From positions 1 through 6,646 of the forward strand of contig JBAYGJ010000049.1 of assembly GCA_041666685.1 (NCBI GenBank): a stretch of 6,646 nucleotides of DNA, given 5' to 3'. Made by a program: the position numbers and the translations under genes. Origin of the DNA: JBAYGJ01 sp041666685. Lineage in GTDB: Bacteria; Patescibacteriota; Patescibacteriia; UBA10025; JAHIVO01. A model generated the notes under the pieces. The model was given only the letters and a program-made list of their open reading frames with translations, was not told the DNA's origin and searched no databases. This document shows, piece by piece, positions 1-6,065 of the stretch (positions are counted from its first letter, which is position 1; the number at the start of each line of letters is the position of its first letter).

Positions 1-1382
1 ATGATCTTCACATCATTGGCTATGGCCCATTCATCCCAAGCCCGCGATGATGGCGTGGTATTGATCATGAATCTCGGGTGATCGCCCCATTGCCCTGATT
101 TTTTCAGCTGTTTCATGTTGTAGTCCATGATCATCAGGAAGGTCAGGGTCGGGTTGTAGATGGAGACGATTTTTTCTTCATTAATCTTTATATAATAGAT
201 TCCCAGGTCGTTCATGAGCTGGGCGTTTGATGCCGGTTCAACCTGTCCGATGACCAGCCGGTCGCCGTCCGGGTCGGTGATGAGGACTACGTAGCCCAGC
301 GGTTTGTCTTTGAGGTAATATTCATAGAACATGGTGTCCACCACTTCAGGTAGGCAGGCATCACATGACAGATCGAAATATTCAATTTTACCTGTTTTTG
401 GATTCAGTTTTCTTGTTTTTCCGACCCCATGGAAGAGTGGATCCTCTTCATTATTGTGCCATTCGAACGCTTCCAGTATGTCGAATTTTTTCAGGATCGG
501 GACCATGGTCCTGTGCATGCAGCCGCCGACCGTGTCATACATCAGGCGCATGCCCTGCCCCATCGCCGTGCGGATAAGGTCAAGGTTTTCTTTTGTCGCC
601 ACGCCGTTCTGTAGATACTGGCAGTATTCGTCCACGCCGTTGAAGTCCTGGATAATATATGGATTGATTTTTGGCGCCAGGGTGATTGTGTAACCTTCAG
701 GCGATTCTTTTGCCAGCTTTATTATGGCTTCAATTTTGGCGATGAAAGCCAGGGACATTTCCGGCAAGAATTGGCTGCCCTGGTCGTCCAGATCTTTGGT
801 GGCGATTTTACTGCTCATGGCATGGCTGGACGTAACGAATTCACCGCCATCATAGTCAAACATGAAGATAATGAACGACACCAGCCAGATTGCGGTCGTG
901 ACGTTGCCCGGCGTCTGGTGCGTAAAAATCCCATTTGCCGAGTGGACGCGAGAAATGAGCTCGATGTATTCTTTGGTGTTGTACCGGACCTCTCCCGAAA
1001 CTGCCTTGTGGATTTCACGATTGGGGATACGCTCTTTCAGAACCAGGCTTTTCCCTAGCGTCGCCAGCGTGACCCCCAACTGGTTTATTGGGAAACGCGG
1101 GTCTGCATAATGGAGGATATTTTGCGGTCCGCGGATGCCGCCGGTAGAATGTTGCGCCTCATTTTTGTAATTCGCCAGCCATTTTTCCACTCCCCATTTT
1201 TCCACCAGTTCTTTTGTCAGCGTAAGTGAAATCACGCCATGTTCGTTCAGGTCGATGATCGGTCCGCCCTGGTATTCGGCTGGGGTGGCTTTTTCTATGC
1301 CTTCGTAGTACTCATTCTTCAGTTCAGCCAAATATGCGTCTCGCTCGGCAGGGGAAGAGAATGTTTTTTTTTGCGGATTCAT
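1..1382 (-). CDS. Phosphoglucomutase/phosphomannomutase-superfamily protein, partial (3' end outside window)
   Basis: This gene starts at the ATG ending at 1382 and stays open to the window edge, giving 460 residues without a stop. The alpha-D-phosphohexomutase superfamily moves phosphate between C1 and C6 of hexoses through a phosphoserine. Superfamily signs seen: an N-terminal GGIRG loop (residues 81-85), an active-site loop with T-S-S-H (184-187) where S186 would be the phosphoserine, a domain-2 stretch around YDTVGG (282-287), and the metal-binding loop DPDGDR (370-375). The sugar- and phosphate-binding domains 3-4 would follow outside the window. Oddly, the residues after T-S-S-H are AMSSK instead of the usual N-P and N-G-x-K, and the protein has a long N-terminal lead before the GGIRG loop. 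No Shine-Dalgarno site precedes the ATG; a GATAAT hexamer at 1395-1400 could be a -10 box giving a very short leader. The exact sugar substrate cannot be told. Confidence 0.75.
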   Translation of the reverse strand, partial: MNPQKKTFSSPAERDAYLAELKNEYYEGIEKATPAEYQGGPIIDLNEHGVISLTLTKELVEKWGVEKWLANYKNEAQHSTGGIRGPQNILHYADPRFPINQLGVTLATLGKSLVLKERIPNREIHKAVSGEVRYNTKEYIELISRVHSANGIFTHQTPGNVTTAIWLVSFIIFMFDYDGGEFVTSSHAMSSKIATKDLDDQGSQFLPEMSLAFIAKIEAIIKLAKESPEGYTITLAPKINPYIIQDFNGVDEYCQYLQNGVATKENLDLIRTAMGQGMRLMYDTVGGCMHRTMVPILKKFDILEAFEWHNNEEDPLFHGVGKTRKLNPKTGKIEYFDLSCDACLPEVVDTMFYEYYLKDKPLGYVVLITDPDGDRLVIGQVEPASNAQLMNDLGIYYIKINEEKIVSIYNPTLTFLMIMDYNMKQLKKSGQWGDHPRFMINTTPSSRAWDEWAIANDVKI

Positions 1383-1446
1383 AGGAAAAAAATAATTATC
1401 AAGTAAGCTAATACTGGGTATATGATACAATTATTTGAGCACTATT

Positions 1447-2166
1447 TCAACCCTTTTTGGCAATAGTGATGAGATTGAAGCCGTCCCGCCACGTAGCCGT
1501 CCTTCCTTTTTTGGTGTAATATTGTTGTACCTGCGAAAAGCCGTTATCTGCCAGTAATGCGGAAAGTTCTGATGTTTTGAAGCCATGGATATAGCGCCGG
1601 CCGACTAAAGTCCCGGATTCATTCCGCCAGAGTTTAATGACATCAGGAAATGAGATCCGACCCTTCCCCCGCAAACGCTGCCAGAGAATTTTTGCATGGA
1701 TCGGCCACCAGGTAGAGGCCAGGAGGTTCCAGTTCAGCATGATCAGCAACCCATTGGCCTTGAGCGCAGTATTAAACTGCTGAACTGCCTGTATTCGGAG
1801 TTTTTCAGTGGGGAGATGGTGGAGGGTGGCAATGCAAAAAATAACGTCAAATGTTCCAGACGGATATGGCAGTTCTAAAATATTGCCGACGGTAAACCGT
1901 ACCTCCGGGTGCTGACGCCGGGCGATAGCGATCAGCTCGTCGCTCAGATCAAGTCCGGTATATTCGACTTTTTTATCTTTCAACAACTCATAAAGCCGGC
2001 CGTTGCCGCAGCCCGCATCGAGAACCGCATCGGCCATGGCCACATGATCCATTAAGGGCTTGAAATCCTCCCAGATAAATTTCCTGGTAGCGGAGAATTG
2101 TTCAGCGATAGCCTCATACGTAGCCGCGTTCATGGCCATTAATTTTTCCGCAAAACGTTCGTCCAT
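1447..2166 (-). CDS. Class I SAM-dependent methyltransferase, Trm9/ALKBH8-like (putative tRNA wobble-uridine methyltransferase)
   Basis: A 239-residue Rossmann-fold methyltransferase. SAM-binding motif I is VLDAGCGNGR (48-57), the acidic motif II is D73 in GLDLS, followed by GNILELP (94-100) and FDVIFCIATLHHLP (106-119). Three parts recall yeast Trm9 and the ALKBH8 methyltransferase domain rather than a generic methyltransferase: the N-terminal YEAIAEQFSATR (17-28), the IATLHHLPT-x-x-x-R segment, and the C-terminal RRYIHGFKTSEL (190-201). Trm9 methylates cm5U34 of tRNA to mcm5U34; the role here is inferred from that likeness and from the abutting divergent elp3. M10 (2139) and M12 (2133) are alternative starts; the family core begins just after them, and GGAA lies a few bases before M10. 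No good Shine-Dalgarno site precedes M1. It lies 64 bp upstream of the phosphomutase gene on the same strand. A generic small-molecule methyltransferase remains possible. Confidence 0.75.
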   Translation of the reverse strand: MDERFAEKLMAMNAATYEAIAEQFSATRKFIWEDFKPLMDHVAMADAVLDAGCGNGRLYELLKDKKVEYTGLDLSDELIAIARRQHPEVRFTVGNILELPYPSGTFDVIFCIATLHHLPTEKLRIQAVQQFNTALKANGLLIMLNWNLLASTWWPIHAKILWQRLRGKGRISFPDVIKLWRNESGTLVGRRYIHGFKTSELSALLADNGFSQVQQYYTKKGRTATWRDGFNLITIAKKG

Positions 2167-3714
2167 ATGAATAAGAAAACTTTACAAAAATATGTTATCG
2201 ATTTCGTCAGGGCCAAGCCAGAGACGGTAGCCGCGGTCCGCCTGCAAAAACGCAGGTTGGCGACGAAATACTCCACTACCATTATACCTAATTCCGAGAT
2301 ACTGGGGCAGTACCGCTTGCAGGGTATAAAAAAGCCCGACCAAAAGTTGTTACGGCTATTGCGCAAACGCGAAATCCGGACACTTTCAGGAGTTGCGCCT
2401 GTAACCGTTTTAACCAAGCCATATCCGTGCCCTGGTCGGTGCGTGTACTGTCCGACCGAAGCCAGGATGCCCAAAAGCTACTTATCATCAGAACCGGCTG
2501 CCCAAAGGGGATTAAGCTTGAAATTTGATCCGTATAAGCAGGTAAAAATGCGGATTGATACTCTGGAAGCCAATGGCCATAGTGCCGATAAGATTGAACT
2601 GATTGTTTTAGGCGGCACGTGGTCACACTATCCGCATGATTACCAAGCTTGGTTTATCAAACGCTGTTTCGATGCGGCCAATGGACGGACCTCACGCACT
2701 CTCCAATTGGCACAAACAGTAAATGAAAAAGTAGAACATCGCATCATCGGCTTGAGTTTGGAAACGCGACCCGACCACGTGACTCCGGCAGAACTTTGGC
2801 GTATGCGAGAATTGGGGTGTACTCATGTGCAGATCGGGGTACAGACATTGCACCAGGACATTTTAGATTTAGTTAAGCGTGATGACACGCTTAATAATAT
2901 CGCCCGGGCGACTGAATTGTTGCGGGCATTCGGATTTAAGTTTACGTACCATTTGATGCCCGGTTTACCAGGCGCCACGCCAAAGAAAGATTTTGACACG
3001 TTTAAAATGGCTTTTACTGATTCTCGGTTCCAGCCGGACATGCTGAAAATCTATCCGTGCCTTGTTATAAAAAATTCCATACTCTACCACTGGTATAAAG
3101 CGGGCAAATTCAAACCATACAACAATAAGCAACTAGCAGATTTGTTAGTCAAAATAAAAGGCATTGTGCCGCCATATGTTCGGATTAACCGATTGATCCG
3201 GGATATACCCGGACCGGATATTATAGCAGGCAACAGGATCACGAATTTACGGCAGCTGCTCCAGGAACGTGGGGTGGAATGCAAATGCATCCGCTGTCGG
3301 GAGGCACGGAAAGAAGTGGTCAAACAAAATCAGGTTAAGTTGAAAGAACGCCTTTATAAAGCCGGAGCAGGCGAGGAGCATTTTATCAGTTTTGAGAGCA
3401 AGGACGAGAAAAAAATATATGGATTTGTCCGTCTGTGGCTGCCGGATCAATCAAAACACTTTGATGGTGCTTTTGACGATAAAACGGCGCTCATCCGCGA
3501 ATTGCATACCTATGGTGAATTAATGCCTATCGGCGGAAAGAAAAAAGCGGTCCAGCATATTGGCTTTGGTAAGCGGTTATTGGCCGAAGCGGAACGCATT
3601 GCAAAGAAAAATGGGTATAAAAAAATGGCCATTATTTCCGGCGTTGGGGTACGGGAGTATTATAAGAAATTGGGATATCAGTTGGAGAGAACTTATTTAG
3701 TAAAAATAATTTAA
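2167..3714 (+). CDS. elp3: Elp3 family tRNA uridine(34) acetyltransferase (radical SAM + GNAT)
   Basis: A complete 515-residue Elp3. The protein uses acetyl-CoA and radical SAM chemistry to make 5-carboxymethyluridine (cm5U) at tRNA position 34; in bacteria that have it, it works without the other Elongator subunits. Seen here: RTLSGVAPVTVLTKPYPCPG (71-90) leading into the iron-sulfur cysteines C88, C92 and C95 (CX3CX2C), DPYKQ (121-125), ELIVLGGTW (144-152), SLETRPD (197-203), YHLMPGLPG (261-269), DMLKIYP (291-297), RDIPGP (345-350), and a C-K-C-I-R-C cluster (372-377) in the linker. The GNAT half runs from about 405, with the acetyl-CoA loop QHIGFGK (463-469) and REYYKKLGY (496-504). The start abuts the divergent methyltransferase start with no spacer and no Shine-Dalgarno site; no other in-frame start fits. 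A repeat-like block and a second elp3 tail follow directly. Confidence 0.95.
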   Translation: MNKKTLQKYVIDFVRAKPETVAAVRLQKRRLATKYSTTIIPNSEILGQYRLQGIKKPDQKLLRLLRKREIRTLSGVAPVTVLTKPYPCPGRCVYCPTEARMPKSYLSSEPAAQRGLSLKFDPYKQVKMRIDTLEANGHSADKIELIVLGGTWSHYPHDYQAWFIKRCFDAANGRTSRTLQLAQTVNEKVEHRIIGLSLETRPDHVTPAELWRMRELGCTHVQIGVQTLHQDILDLVKRDDTLNNIARATELLRAFGFKFTYHLMPGLPGATPKKDFDTFKMAFTDSRFQPDMLKIYPCLVIKNSILYHWYKAGKFKPYNNKQLADLLVKIKGIVPPYVRINRLIRDIPGPDIIAGNRITNLRQLLQERGVECKCIRCREARKEVVKQNQVKLKERLYKAGAGEEHFISFESKDEKKIYGFVRLWLPDQSKHFDGAFDDKTALIRELHTYGELMPIGGKKKAVQHIGFGKRLLAEAERIAKKNGYKKMAIISGVGVREYYKKLGYQLERTYLVKII

Positions 3715-3923
3715 ATTTTGTTGTCTTTGCCACTTTTCTTGGCGGCAAGAAAAGTGGCAGAAAAGAACCGCCGCGCCGGTTCCGTCCTCTTGAAAATTGT
3801 GCTCATCGTCACTGGCGACCCACAACCGCTTCGCTTGAATGGGATCACCTCCCTCAACTATGTTCGGGACCGCTCCTCTTCGCTACAATTTTACTACGAG
3901 TACTTCACAGGCGCGGTAAATAA
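3715..3923. repeat. Repeat-like non-coding block between elp3 and a second elp3 tail
   Basis: This block begins directly after the elp3 stop and ends where homology to the elp3 C-terminus resumes. It opens with a perfect inverted repeat: a 13-bp stem, 3729-3741 with 3746-3758, and a GCGG loop. AAAATTGT (3793-3800) recurs inverted as ACAATTTT (3885-3892). It also carries low-complexity CGCTTCGCT / CCTCTTCGCT stretches. The hairpin has no T-run on either side, so it is not a typical intrinsic terminator. An open frame of 72 codons runs through it from a TTG, but has no Shine-Dalgarno site and reads like translated repeat (basic, with a run from the hairpin arms). From memory, hairpins of this kind next to CCGCCG are common in short dispersed bacterial repeats; that identity is an inference. 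Confidence 0.5.
3729..3758. repeat. Perfect 13-bp inverted repeat (hairpin)
   Basis: The left arm 3729-3741 and the right arm 3746-3758 are exact reverse complements around a GCGG loop, and T3728/A3759 extends the stem to 14 bp. It starts 14 bp after the elp3 stop. It could protect the 3' end of the elp3 mRNA or mark the end of a short repeat element. There is no T-tract for rho-independent termination on either strand. Confidence 0.75.
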
Positions 3924-4034
3924 TATGGAAGAGTAACAATCATTTCCGGCGTTGGTGTTCGTATGTATTATCGGAAACTCGGTTACAAATTGGAAAAGAC
4001 GTATTTGGTAAAGACAATAAAAAAGACGACCTAA
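3924..4034 (+). pseudogene. Remnant of a second elp3: C-terminal GNAT tail only
   Basis: Read in frame from 3924, this stretch encodes YGRVTIISGVGVRMYYRKLG (first 20 residues), continuing to a TAA at 4032-4034. Over 27 aligned codons it matches the last residues of the intact elp3 (from 3637) at 22 residues. By my count the DNA differs at 21 of 81 positions, mostly at third bases. The difference is therefore like that between two functional genes, not decay of a fresh duplicate. There is an in-frame TAA just upstream (3921-3923) and no start or radical SAM part, so it cannot be a working enzyme. The end is extended beyond the usual VKII-stop by KKTT, read through the terminator stem. It may come from recombination with, or replacement of, another elp3 allele or paralogue. 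Confidence 0.8.
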
Positions 4035-4043
4035 GTCGTCTTT
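4019..4043 (-). terminator. Intrinsic terminator of the two-TM protein gene
   Basis: AAAGACGAC (4022-4030) and GTCGTCTTT (4035-4043) form a perfect 9-bp stem with a four-base loop. On the minus strand the stem runs into six T (4024 to 4019), the classic rho-independent layout, 24 bp past the stop of the minus-strand gene ending at 4067. On the plus strand only three T follow, so termination in that direction would be weaker. The elp3 remnant's stop lies in the loop. Confidence 0.8.
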
Positions 4044-4066
4044 AACGTTTGAGAAAGTCGAGATCA

Positions 4067-4399
4067 TCAAGGGAGTAATTTACCCACCTTGTACAAGCCC
4101 AACATCGGATAGCTGACCACGATGCACAATACGAGGACTAGCCAAAGGAAAATGAACGGCCAGTTTTCGTGGAAATTGTGCGTCCGCGGGTCACGGTACT
4201 GGAAATACTCTTTCCAAGAGCGACAACCAAGTATGGTTTCTTGATCCCAGTCCTCGATCAGCATGTAAGCGAAGCCGTCGATAGGGAAGAAGTCAGCCAT
4301 GCTTTCAAGGTGCCATTGCATCAGGCGGTGGGCCTTGGTCAGGACGACCAGGAATCCAATCACCAGATATGCTACAACGCAAATCATGAAATACTGCAT
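4067..4399 (-). CDS. Hypothetical two-transmembrane-segment protein
   Basis: I do not recognise this 110-residue protein. It has a hydrophobic N-terminal segment (about residues 4-21), a polar middle rich in W, D, H and aromatic residues (about 22-79, with LIEDWDQE and SWKEYFQYRDPRTHNFHENW) and a second hydrophobic segment (about 80-104) ending in a short basic tail. That suggests a small inner-membrane protein with one loop of nearly 60 residues between two helices. I chose the ATG at 4399 because GGAGG lies five bases before it; a longer reading from a TTG at 4411 would start inside that site. It is a single-gene unit with its own extended -10 promoter and terminator. Function unknown. Confidence 0.75.
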   Translation of the reverse strand: MQYFMICVVAYLVIGFLVVLTKAHRLMQWHLESMADFFPIDGFAYMLIEDWDQETILGCRSWKEYFQYRDPRTHNFHENWPFIFLWLVLVLCIVVSYPMLGLYKVGKLLP

Positions 4400-4404
4400 T
4401 ATTG

Positions 4405-4409
4405 CCTCC
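4405..4409 (-). promoter_or_regulatory. Shine-Dalgarno site deciding the start of the two-TM protein
   Basis: GGAGG on the minus strand, followed by CAATA and then the ATG at 4399. The five-base spacing is normal for translation initiation and rules out the in-frame TTG at 4411, which overlaps the site's upstream edge. Confidence 0.85.
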
Positions 4410-4435
4410 AAAGTCCGGAAATTGTTCTGAAGTCA

Positions 4436-4444
4436 ATTATAGCA
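4436..4444 (-). promoter_or_regulatory. Extended -10 promoter (TGC-TATAAT)
   Basis: On the minus strand TG (4444-4443), one base, then a perfect TATAAT (4441-4436). No good -35 lies at 16-18 bp; a TTGACA occurs at 4472-4467 but 25 bp away, too far to pair. An extended -10 box can work without a -35. Transcription would start near 4429, giving a leader of about 30 bases before the two-TM gene. Confidence 0.65.
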
Positions 4445-4465
4445 GCTTAATGGAAATAGTAATGA

Positions 4466-4561
4466 TTGTCAAATGGGCGAATAAAAAAAGCGGCAGCTAG
4501 GGTACAAGTGGGAGAAGATGAATATGGTGAAGAATTTAGGAAAATAATAACCGCGCCATGA
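4466..4561 (+). pseudogene. Possible relic of a plus-strand gene 3' end
   Basis: An open frame ends VQVGEDEYGEEFRKIITAP followed by TGA at 4559-4561. The last 20 codons (4502-4561) look coding: acidic-basic mix, sensible codons, no low complexity. The frame is open back only to a TGA at 4463-4465 and has no credible start. Its stop sits inside a hairpin followed by TTTTTT on the plus strand, which is what the end of a real plus-strand gene would look like. I do not recognise the family, and chance is a real possibility given the short length. Confidence 0.3.
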
Positions 4562-4582
4562 AAGGTCATAACGCGGTTTTTT
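4549..4582. terminator. Intrinsic terminator, probably bidirectional
   Basis: AACCGCG (4549-4555) pairs with CGCGGTT (4572-4578); above a 2x2 internal loop, ATGA (4558-4561) pairs with TCAT (4566-4569) around AAGG. On the plus strand the stem runs into TTTTTT (4577-4582). On the minus strand it is followed by ATTATTTT, a weaker T-run, and lies 18 bp past the stop of the radical SAM operon, which it probably ends. Confidence 0.75.
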
Positions 4583-4599
4583 GTAAAATAAAGGTACAA

Positions 4600-4923
4600 T
4601 CAGTGGCCACCGGTAGTTGGGGGCGCCGGTGCATAGATTCCGAGATCATTTGGTTTTTGTTCGAGCTGTTCAGTACCGTTCCAGTGGAGCTCCACAAACT
4701 CGCGATTGGCGAGGTTTGCCTTAAGCCGTGAATGTAACTGCTGGGGAATACGGCCCTCCTGCACAGCACGGTCAATCGCCGCATGGGTGAAGAAGCTGGT
4801 TTTTTCCTGAAAGTGCGGTGGCTTTTGTTTCAATCGAAACGCAATTATCGCGAGCACGAACATTACTAAGAATGAGACAACCACGAAGATGAGTTCACCG
4901 GGTTGCATGGAATCAGATTCCAT
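4600..4923 (-). CDS. Hypothetical single-pass membrane protein, second gene of the radical SAM operon
   Basis: I do not recognise this 107-residue protein. A short acidic N-terminus (MESDSMQPGE) is followed by one hydrophobic helix (about residues 10-29) and RLKQK, which suggests the larger C-terminal part lies in the cytoplasm. That part has a predicted amphipathic stretch (HAAIDRAVQEGRIPQQLHSR, 47-66) that looks like a small helical pair, and a Pro/Gly-rich end (APAPPTTGGH). The ATG at 4923 is chosen because AGGAGG (4930-4935) lies six bases before it; an upstream ATG at 4947 would put that site inside the gene. It starts 32 bp after the radical SAM stop, so both should be on one mRNA. It could anchor or assist the radical SAM protein at the membrane, but nothing in the sequence proves this. 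Confidence 0.75.
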   Translation of the reverse strand: MESDSMQPGELIFVVVSFLVMFVLAIIAFRLKQKPPHFQEKTSFFTHAAIDRAVQEGRIPQQLHSRLKANLANREFVELHWNGTEQLEQKPNDLGIYAPAPPTTGGH

Positions 4924-4929
4924 GGGAAA

Positions 4930-4935
4930 CCTCCT
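4930..4935 (-). promoter_or_regulatory. Shine-Dalgarno site deciding the start of the 107-residue membrane protein
   Basis: AGGAGG on the minus strand, six bases (TTTCCC) before the ATG at 4923. Because the longer in-frame start at 4947 lies upstream of this site, the site fixes the shorter start. Confidence 0.85.
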
Positions 4936-4955
4936 TTTAAGTAACATTGTTTGTG

Positions 4956-6059
4956 TTACGGCATGTCTTTAATTAGATCACACATACCACAAGCGACACA
5001 TCCAGCTTCGTCACAGCTGGCGAGACCCTTCTCAAACATACTCGTCCGTGCGAAACGCAGGACGTCCATGAATTCCCTCCAGTCGACGTTTGGCTGGAAC
5101 GGATAGTCATGGATATCCTCAAACCGCCTGCCTGCAAGCGGAGAGGGTACGGCTCCGTGATCGACGGCAGCCTTGATCCCGTCTTTGAGTGAATCCATCG
5201 GCTCGACGCCGACAATGAAGCATGTGGATACTTTACCGGCGCCGAGGACGGTGTATGCCCGATCAAATGCGTCCAGGTATTTTTCCCGCGGGCACCGGCG
5301 GTTTTTCCCGGGGATTAATGATTCGCGCACAGTAGGGTCCCAGCACTCAAGATTCATCATCAGGCTTGACATACCTGCTTCAGTGAGCCGATCAATCCAA
5401 TCGAGGTCTTCAGGCGGCGCCATCTCAATCGCGATCGGCAGGTTAGGATACTGTCCCCGTGCTGCGCGAACAACGGGTTCGATGAGCTCCATGCCGTTCC
5501 CCAGTGAAAACGTCATCCCCCCATTGATGGTCAGTCCACCGTAATCACTGACCGGAATTGTCTGCATCGCCTTCATAATTAGTTCGGCTGATTTGACGAC
5601 AAGTTGGGGGTTTTTGGACGGCAAGGAGCGGTACATGACACAGAACTTGCACATTTCGCTGCGCTCAGAGAGAGAGCAGCCTTCGTATACGGCAGTGACA
5701 AGCTGACGGTTATGAGCGGTCATGACCAGGGTGATCGGGAAGTCTTGGACTCGCTGATCGTACCATGCCGGTGCCTGTAAAATCGTGCCACGGCACAGAA
5801 ATTCACCTTCTTCAGAGAGGATGAATCCAAACGGACGTTCGGGGTCCGTCCGGATCTGCAATGCAACGGGCGTCGAATGATAGACGGGAGCATTGACGAA
5901 GAACCCATTATCCAGATGCATTTTTCCGCCAGAGCTCAATCCGCCCCTCAGGATCCCGCTCGGGTTCTGTTGGGCAAATAGGCGCGCAGACGTTTCGTCG
6001 GCATTGAAGCCCTCGCAGAGGAGCTTCGCTTTCAATTCAAGAGCAGTGTATTTATTCAT
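4956..6059 (-). CDS. Radical SAM protein, MSMEG_0568-like
   Basis: A 367-residue radical SAM protein of unknown reaction. The iron-sulfur cysteines are C128, C137 and C140 (CX8CX2C), a spacing unlike the standard CX3CX2C. INGGMTF (178-184) is the likely SAM-contacting glycine motif, followed by IEMAPPEDLDW (211-221), MNLECWDPTVRESLIPGK (235-252) and GKVSTCFIVG (275-284). From memory, this order, including the RGGLSSGG N-terminus and the C-terminal cysteines, resembles the MSMEG_0568 family found in Nit1C clusters with a nitrilase. None of the other Nit1C genes is visible here. C349, C354, C357 and C360 (CX4CX2CX2C) could hold an auxiliary iron-sulfur cluster or zinc. AGGAGG (6066-6071) sits six bases before the ATG. 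It leads an operon with the 107-residue membrane protein and lies downstream of a TrpR-like repressor gene, separated by a terminator. Confidence 0.8.
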   Translation of the reverse strand: MNKYTALELKAKLLCEGFNADETSARLFAQQNPSGILRGGLSSGGKMHLDNGFFVNAPVYHSTPVALQIRTDPERPFGFILSEEGEFLCRGTILQAPAWYDQRVQDFPITLVMTAHNRQLVTAVYEGCSLSERSEMCKFCVMYRSLPSKNPQLVVKSAELIMKAMQTIPVSDYGGLTINGGMTFSLGNGMELIEPVVRAARGQYPNLPIAIEMAPPEDLDWIDRLTEAGMSSLMMNLECWDPTVRESLIPGKNRRCPREKYLDAFDRAYTVLGAGKVSTCFIVGVEPMDSLKDGIKAAVDHGAVPSPLAGRRFEDIHDYPFQPNVDWREFMDVLRFARTSMFEKGLASCDEAGCVACGMCDLIKDMP

Positions 6060-6065
6060 TGCTCT

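Noticed and set aside
331..1110. Several plus-strand open frames of 61-120 codons
   Set aside because: All lie opposite the continuous phosphohexomutase frame, whose motifs are recognisable; they are shadows.
3718..3936. Open frame of 72 codons from a TTG after elp3
   Set aside because: It has no Shine-Dalgarno site, begins in the hairpin arm, has low-complexity content and overlaps the repeat-like block; it reads as translated repeat rather than a gene.
4467..4472. Perfect TTGACA on the minus strand as a -35 box
   Set aside because: It is 25 bp from the TATAAT at 4436-4441, too far for a normal promoter pair.
4450..4500. 16-codon plus-strand open frame starting MEIVMIVKW
   Set aside because: Too short, no Shine-Dalgarno site and overlaps the opposite-strand promoter area; it could be part of the relic through a frameshift, but this cannot be supported.
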